Shown one piece after another: positions 59,521 to 64,000 of a stretch of DNA of 64,000 nucleotides. The DNA is from an uncultured Rhodocyclaceae bacterium (GTDB lineage Bacteria; Pseudomonadota; Gammaproteobacteria; Burkholderiales; Rhodocyclaceae). The stretch spans positions 1,984,001-2,048,000 of the forward strand of contig CAJQTY010000001.1 of the NCBI GenBank assembly GCA_907163075.1, given 5' to 3'. Within the stretch, counting starts at the first letter, position 1; every line of letters begins with the position of its first letter. The notes under the pieces were generated by a model, which was not told the origin of the DNA, did no database searches, and saw only the letters and a list, made by a program, of their open reading frames with translations. The translations under genes and the position numbers were made by a program.

Positions 59521-60917
59521 ACCGTGCACTCAAGTCTGATTCAAGCACCAGTTCGGCCCATATCCTGGTCATCGATGACGACCTCGATTTGCTGCGCCTC
59601 CTGTCCATGCGCCTGCACGCCTGGGGCTACCGGGTATCGACGGCGGCCTCGGCCGAGGAAGGCCTGGCGCGCATCGCCGTCGAACCGCCGCAACTGGTGC
59701 TCAGCGACATCCGCCTGCCGGGCAAGGACGGGCTGGCGCTGTTCGAAGAAGTGCGCTCGACGCTGCCGACGCTGCCGGTGATCCTGCTCACCGCCCACGG
59801 AACCATTCCCGACGCGGTACAGGCCATGTCGCGGGGCGTCTTCGGCTATCTGACCAAGCCTTTCGACAGCAAGGTTCTGCTCGCGAAGATCAAACAGGCC
59901 CTGCAACTCGCCCCGGCCAGCGCCGGGCAGGAAACCGGCACGGGCGAAACCTGGCGCGAGGGCATCGTCTTCCGCAGCAGCCTCATGGCTGAGCTGATGG
60001 AGGAAGCGCGGGTCGTCGCCGCCTCGGACGCCAGCGTCCTCATCCGCGGTGAAAGCGGAACCGGGAAAGAGGTTCTGGCGCGCGCCATTCACCGCGCCAG
60101 TCCTCGCTCCAAAGCACCGTTCGTGGCCATCAACTGCGGCGCGATTCCCGAACAGCTGCTCGAGTCGGAACTGTTCGGCCACGTCCGCGGCGCCTTCACC
60201 GGCGCCGCCAGCGCCCATGTCGGCCTGTTTCAGACGGCCGACGGCGGTACGCTGTTCCTCGACGAAATAGGCGACATGCCGCTGGCGCTGCAGGTCAAGC
60301 TGTTGCGCGTGCTGCAGGACCGGGCCGTGCGGCCGGTAGGGGCGACGCGCGCCGAGCCGGTCGATGTCCGCGTGCTGTCCGCCACGCACCGCGACCTGGA
60401 GGCGGCGATGGCCGAAGGCCTTTTCCGCGAGGACCTCTATTACCGACTGGACGTCGTCACCATGGCGCTGCCGCGCCTGGAAGACCGGCGCGAGGATATT
60501 CCGCTGCTGGCCGCCTATTTCGTGCAACAGCTGGTCAAAAAGTACAACAAGGGAATCGTCGGCATCGCGCCCGAAGCCGTTGAAGCACTGGCCAGCGCGG
60601 CGTGGCCGGGCAACGTCCGGCAGCTCTACAACGTGGTCGAGCAATCCTGCGCCCTGGCCACCACGCCGCTCATCTCGCTCACCCTGATCCAGCGCGCCCT
60701 GCGCGTGCCAACCATGGAGGCCTTGTCCTACGCCGAGGCCAAGCAGCGCTTCGAACGCAACTACCTGGTGCAACTGCTCAAACTCACCGACGGCAGCGTC
60801 GCCGATGCCGCGCGCATCGCCGACCGCAACCGAACCGAGTTTTATCGGCTGTTGCAGAAGCACGAGCTGACGCCGGACATGTTCCGCACGGCGCCGGGCA
60901 ACAACGCCGGTTGCTGA
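59517..60917 (+). CDS. glrR: Sigma-54-dependent response regulator GlrR
   Basis: 466 residues. The receiver (about 14-128) has [14 protein letters not shown], phospho-acceptor D in [29 protein letters not shown] and LTKPFD. The AAA+ domain (about 150-380) has Walker A GESGTGKE, the sigma-54 contact loop GAFTGA, and Walker [12 protein letters not shown]. The C-terminal helix-turn-helix has [22 protein letters not shown], nearly identical to E. coli GlrR. The DNA-binding helix identity supports recognition of TGTC-N10-GACA. It starts inside the stop of qseG (ATGA). Confidence 0.92.
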   Translation: MNRALKSDSSTSSAHILVIDDDLDLLRLLSMRLHAWGYRVSTAASAEEGLARIAVEPPQLVLSDIRLPGKDGLALFEEVRSTLPTLPVILLTAHGTIPDAVQAMSRGVFGYLTKPFDSKVLLAKIKQALQLAPASAGQETGTGETWREGIVFRSSLMAELMEEARVVAASDASVLIRGESGTGKEVLARAIHRASPRSKAPFVAINCGAIPEQLLESELFGHVRGAFTGAASAHVGLFQTADGGTLFLDEIGDMPLALQVKLLRVLQDRAVRPVGATRAEPVDVRVLSATHRDLEAAMAEGLFREDLYYRLDVVTMALPRLEDRREDIPLLAAYFVQQLVKKYNKGIVGIAPEAVEALASAAWPGNVRQLYNVVEQSCALATTPLISLTLIQRALRVPTMEALSYAEAKQRFERNYLVQLLKLTDGSVADAARIADRNRTEFYRLLQKHELTPDMFRTAPGNNAGC

Positions 60918-60941
60918 GCGGCGAACGGCGCGGCGGTGCGG

Positions 60942-61508
60942 CTAGGGCGCCCTGCGATCCCTGAAGCGGATGGCGCCGGCATTTTCCGGGTAGTGCCCGG
61001 TCTTGTCGGCGTAGTAGTCACGGAATAACGCGAGATCCCGTGCCTCGTCCCCGGAAAGCCTTACCCAGCGTTCGATGCCGATGCGCTTGCGGCCATAGTC
61101 GATGAAGCCGAGCCCGAGCGGCGCGTCAACGGCCAGCGCCAACTGGTAGAAACCGGTTTTCCAGTGATCGACATGCGCGCGCGTCCCTTCGGGCGTGATG
61201 CACATGCAGACGCTTTCGCTGCGGCCAAAAGCGTCGACCAGTTGACGGATTGTCCCCGAGCGCTCGCGGCGATTGATCGGAACGCCGCCCAGCCACAGGA
61301 GCAATCCTTTTAGCGGCCAGCGGAAGAGCGTGTCCTTGCCGGCCCAGTTGATGCTCACCCGGTGTTTGGCCTTGAACAGCACGCCGAGCGGAAAATCCCA
61401 GTTGGACGTGTGCGGATAGACCAGCACCACGGACTTCGGCCCCGGCGGCGGGGTATAGACCGACTGCCAGCCGAGCAGGCGGAGGACGAGAGCGGCCAGC
61501 CGGTGCAT
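60942..61508 (-). CDS. Lysophospholipid / 1-acyl-glycerol-3-phosphate acyltransferase family protein
   Basis: 188 residues. The acyltransferase motifs are YPHTSNWDFPLGV (H-x4-D), GGVPINRRERSGTI and the phosphate-binding CITPEGTRAHVDHW. A short hydrophobic N-terminus may anchor it to the membrane. Smaller than PlsC (about 245 residues) and of the subgroup that is often annotated as acyltransferase without a defined lipid. It is convergent with glrR and lies 25 bases downstream of ybiT on the same strand. Confidence 0.82.
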   Translation of the reverse strand: MHRLAALVLRLLGWQSVYTPPPGPKSVVLVYPHTSNWDFPLGVLFKAKHRVSINWAGKDTLFRWPLKGLLLWLGGVPINRRERSGTIRQLVDAFGRSESVCMCITPEGTRAHVDHWKTGFYQLALAVDAPLGLGFIDYGRKRIGIERWVRLSGDEARDLALFRDYYADKTGHYPENAGAIRFRDRRAP

Positions 61509-61533
61509 GGCGTGCTTCGCGGCCTGGCCGGGC

Positions 61534-63156
61534 TTACTCGATACCCTGGCTGGACAGGTATTCTTCGTAGTTACCGAGATAATTGACTACCGTGCCATCC
61601 ATGCGGATTTCGAGAATTCGCGTCGCCAGCGAGGAAACAAACTCGCGGTCGTGCGAAACGAAGACCAGGGTGCCTTTGAATTTCTCCAGCGCCGTGTTGA
61701 GCGATTCGATCGACTCCATGTCCAGGTGGTTGGTCGGCTCGTCCATGACCAGCACGTTGGGCTTCATCAGCATCAGCTTGCCGAAGATCATGCGCCCCTG
61801 TTCGCCACCGGAAATGACTTTCACCGCCTTGCGCACTTCGTCACCCGAGAACAGCAGGCGGCCGAGCGTGCCGCGGATCAGCGTTTCCAGGTCCTCACCG
61901 TCGGCGGCATTGGCGCGTGCGTACTCCGCCACCCAGTCGGTGAGGTTGGTGTCGCTCTTGAAATCGTCGGCGTGATCCTGCGCGTAATAGCCGCGCCGCG
62001 CCTTCTCGGTCCATTTGACGCTGCCGTACTGCGGCTGCAGGTCGCCCATGAGCAACTTCAGGAAGGTCGATTTGCCGACCCCGTTCTCGCCGATCACCGC
62101 CACCCGGTCGCCGGCGTTGAGCGTGAAATCGAGGTTGCTGAATATCTTGCGCTCGCTGCCGGGGTAGGCAAACGTCAGCTTTTCGACCTCTACCGCCTGG
62201 CGGTGCAGCTTTTCCTTCTCGTCGTATTCGAAGCGAATCCACGGGTACTGGCGCGACGACGGTTTGACGTCTTCCGGACGCAGTTTCTCGATCAGCTTGA
62301 CCCGTGACGTGGCCTGCTTGGCCTTGGACTTGTTGGCCGAAAAACGGCGCACGAAATCCTGCAGTTCCGAGATGCGTTCCTTGGCGCGCGCGTTGGCGTT
62401 CTGCTGCTGCTGGCGGGCCTGCGACGAGGCTTCCATGAAGTCGTCGTAGTTGCCCGGATAGACGGTGATCCTGCCGTAGTCCAGATCGGCCATGTGCGTG
62501 CACACCTGGTTCAGGAAGTGGCGGTCGTGGGAGATGATGATCATCGTGCTATTGCGCTCATTGAGCACATTTTCAAGCCAGCGGATGGTGGCGATGTCGA
62601 GGTTGTTGGTCGGTTCGTCGAGCAGCAATATGTCGGGATTCGAAAACAGCGCCTGCGTCAGCAGCACGCGCAGCTTCCAGCCCGGCGCCACTTCGCTCAT
62701 CGGGCCGAAGTGCTGTTCGGAGGGAATGCCGACGCCGAGCAGCAGCTCGCCGGCACGCGCTTCGGCGGTATATCCGCCATACTCGGCAAAATGGCTTTCC
62801 AGCTCTGCGGCGTGCAGGTAATCCTCCTCGCTGGCTTCCGGATTGGCGTAGATCGCATCCTTCTCCTGCATGCAGGCCCACATCTGCTCGTGCCCCATCA
62901 TCACCACGTCGATCACGCGCTGATCTTCGAAGGCGAACTGATCCTGGCGCAGGTAGGCCATGCGCTCGTGAGCGTCCTTCGAGACGTTGCCGGCGCTGGG
63001 CTCGAGTTCGCCATCAAGAATCTTCATGAAGGTCGACTTGCCGGAGCCATTGGCGCCGATCAGGCCATAGCGATAGCCCTCGCCGAACTTGACGGAAACG
63101 TTTTCAAAAAGGGGCTTGGCCCCGAACTGCATGGTGATGTTGGAGACGACGAGCAC
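61534..63156 (-). CDS. ybiT: ABC-F family ATPase, YbiT type
   Basis: 540 residues matching E. coli YbiT almost end to end. NBD1 has [17 protein letters not shown] and the degenerate signature [14 protein letters not shown] typical of this subfamily, with [11 protein letters not shown]. The linker is [25 protein letters not shown]2 has [25 protein letters not shown] and [14 protein letters not shown]. Start is GTG at 63156 with GAGG upstream. ABC-F proteins bind the ribosome and resolve stalls. It is the second ABC-F gene in the window. Confidence 0.93.
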   Translation of the reverse strand: MLVVSNITMQFGAKPLFENVSVKFGEGYRYGLIGANGSGKSTFMKILDGELEPSAGNVSKDAHERMAYLRQDQFAFEDQRVIDVVMMGHEQMWACMQEKDAIYANPEASEEDYLHAAELESHFAEYGGYTAEARAGELLLGVGIPSEQHFGPMSEVAPGWKLRVLLTQALFSNPDILLLDEPTNNLDIATIRWLENVLNERNSTMIIISHDRHFLNQVCTHMADLDYGRITVYPGNYDDFMEASSQARQQQQNANARAKERISELQDFVRRFSANKSKAKQATSRVKLIEKLRPEDVKPSSRQYPWIRFEYDEKEKLHRQAVEVEKLTFAYPGSERKIFSNLDFTLNAGDRVAVIGENGVGKSTFLKLLMGDLQPQYGSVKWTEKARRGYYAQDHADDFKSDTNLTDWVAEYARANAADGEDLETLIRGTLGRLLFSGDEVRKAVKVISGGEQGRMIFGKLMLMKPNVLVMDEPTNHLDMESIESLNTALEKFKGTLVFVSHDREFVSSLATRILEIRMDGTVVNYLGNYEEYLSSQGIE

Positions 63157-63291
63157 TCAGGAACCTCGGCAAAGTCATTGATTTGAAAGGCCGCTATTGT
63201 ACCCGAGGAGGCCTTGCGCAAGGGTGTTGCACACGAACTTAAGGCCGGCGAAGAGAAAAGCAGTCGCGGCGATCGGACGTCGTCGCAATAA

Positions 63292-63328
63292 ATAGCTTTT
63301 GACTATTTATTGTATCGTTACAATCAAT
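63292..63328 (+). promoter_or_regulatory. OxyR-type binding site upstream of ahpC
   Basis: ATAG-N7-CTAT-N7-ATCG-N7-CAAT matches the four-part OxyR motif (ATAG-N7-CTAT repeated) at 14 of 16 positions with exact spacing. The first half is part of a longer perfect inverted repeat, AATAAATAG / CTATTTATT. It ends immediately before the -35 hexamer at 63329, the usual place for activation. Confidence 0.7.
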
Positions 63329-63357
63329 TTGTTAAATAGGTGCCGCGCTCCTATCAT
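63329..63357 (+). promoter_or_regulatory. Sigma-70 promoter of ahpC
   Basis: TTGTTA (63329-63334) is followed after exactly 17 bases by TATCAT (63352-63357). The start of transcription would be near 63364, giving a leader of about 45 bases to the ahpC ATG. The OxyR-type site abuts the -35. Confidence 0.65.
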
Positions 63358-63408
63358 TCCCCCGTCGCACCACTTTATCAACCCGTCACACCAAAAGGAG
63401 CAATCACC

Positions 63409-63975
63409 ATGCAATCGTTGATCAATACCGAAATCGTCCCGTTCAAGGCTACCGCCTACCACAATGGCAAGTTTGTTCCCGTCTCCGATGCCGACCTGCG
63501 CGGCAAGTGGTCCGTCGTCTTTTTCTACCCGGCCGATTTCACCTTCGTCTGCCCGACCGAACTGGGCGACCTCGCCGATGAATATGCCGACTACCAGAAG
63601 ATGGGCGTCGAGGTGTATTCGGTGTCGACCGACACCCACTTCACGCACAAGGCCTGGCATGACGCATCGGACACGATCAAGAAGATCCGCTACCCGATGA
63701 TCGGCGACCCGACCGGCACCATCACCCGCAATTTCGGCGTGATGATCGAAGAAGAAGGCCTGGCGCTGCGCGGCACCTTCGTCATCAATCCGGAAGGCGT
63801 GATCAAGGTTTGCGAGATTCACGACCTGGGTATCGGACGCGACGCCAAGGAACTGAAGCGCAAGATCCAGGCTGCCCAGTACGTCGCCTCGCATCCGGGT
63901 GAAGTGTGCCCGGCCAAGTGGACGCCGGGTGACGCGACGCTCGCTCCGTCGCTCGACCTGGTCGGAAAAATCTAG
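63409..63975 (+). CDS. ahpC: Peroxiredoxin, alkyl hydroperoxide reductase subunit C
   Basis: 188 residues, typical 2-Cys peroxiredoxin of the AhpC/Prx1 group. The peroxidatic cysteine is in [17 protein letters not shown] and the resolving cysteine in [13 protein letters not shown]. It reduces hydrogen peroxide, organic peroxides and peroxynitrite in the cytoplasm with electrons from AhpF or thioredoxin-type donors, which are not in view. The ATG at 63409 has AAGGAG eight bases upstream; the frame extends further upstream without support. It sits behind an OxyR-type site and promoter. Confidence 0.96.
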   Translation: MQSLINTEIVPFKATAYHNGKFVPVSDADLRGKWSVVFFYPADFTFVCPTELGDLADEYADYQKMGVEVYSVSTDTHFTHKAWHDASDTIKKIRYPMIGDPTGTITRNFGVMIEEEGLALRGTFVINPEGVIKVCEIHDLGIGRDAKELKRKIQAAQYVASHPGEVCPAKWTPGDATLAPSLDLVGKI

Positions 63976-64000
63976 GACGGCAAGGCCCGGCCACAACGCG

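Overview
The window reads as the chromosome of a Gram-negative betaproteobacterium, most likely Rhodocyclales (a Dechloromonas / Propionivibrio / Accumulibacter-like lineage). This is inferred from the high G+C, the Bug-type TctABC transporter, PPi-dependent phosphofructokinase, the many c-di-GMP and hybrid-kinase genes, a hemerythrin-kinase fusion, and protein sequences that resemble but are clearly not enterobacterial. No rRNA, tRNA, CRISPR array, IS element or prophage was recognised. Coding density is high, and nearly all genes have ordinary codon use for the region.

Layout. 1-3.7 kb: the 3' end of aspartate ammonia-lyase, then a cobalamin nucleotide-loop cluster (cobU divergent from cobT-cobS-cobC). 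3.9-10.3 kb: a MidA-type methyltransferase, several very small genes (a YjfB-family motility protein and two unknowns), a truncated lipoprotein gene, phosphatidylserine synthase pssA, an alpha/beta hydrolase and a BenE transporter. 10.7-15.2 kb: an operon of a porin-like protein, a small PstS-like periplasmic protein and a membrane EAL protein with a ruined GGDEF motif, then an adhesin-E-like protein. 15.3-22.4 kb: pfp, a hemerythrin-histidine kinase, and an HD-GYP/hybrid-kinase pair. 22.5-30.2 kb: a TAXI-type TRAP transporter, a MocR regulator with a clear dyad operator, and two overlapping genes that match the two halves of mammalian D-glutamate cyclase. 30.3-34.9 kb: a second hybrid-kinase/HD-GYP pair (RpfC/RpfG-like).

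35.1-48.9 kb is a 12-gene divergon for uptake and breakdown of an unidentified sugar acid or carboxylated sugar. The left arm carries tctC-tctB-tctA, a YhcH-family protein, an FGGY kinase and a fucose-isomerase-like protein. The right arm carries a DeoR regulator, a four-carbon-acid-sugar kinase, PdxA2, a cytoplasmic sialidase-fold protein, an iron alcohol dehydrogenase and a DapA-family aldolase. 48.9-55.5 kb holds a coiled-coil periplasmic protein, thrH, purU, a YheS ABC-F ATPase, a lactonase and an arginase.

55.7-60.9 kb is the most striking regulatory locus. A bactofilin gene and a FeeM-like N-acyltransferase gene form an operon behind a near-consensus sigma-54 promoter. Upstream of it lie two sites matching the GlrR motif TGTC-N10-GACA, and the next genes, transcribed divergently, are glrK-qseG-glrR. 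The two-component system is therefore predicted to switch on its neighbour. The window ends with a lysophospholipid acyltransferase, ybiT, and ahpC preceded by an OxyR-type site placed exactly at a -35/-10 promoter.
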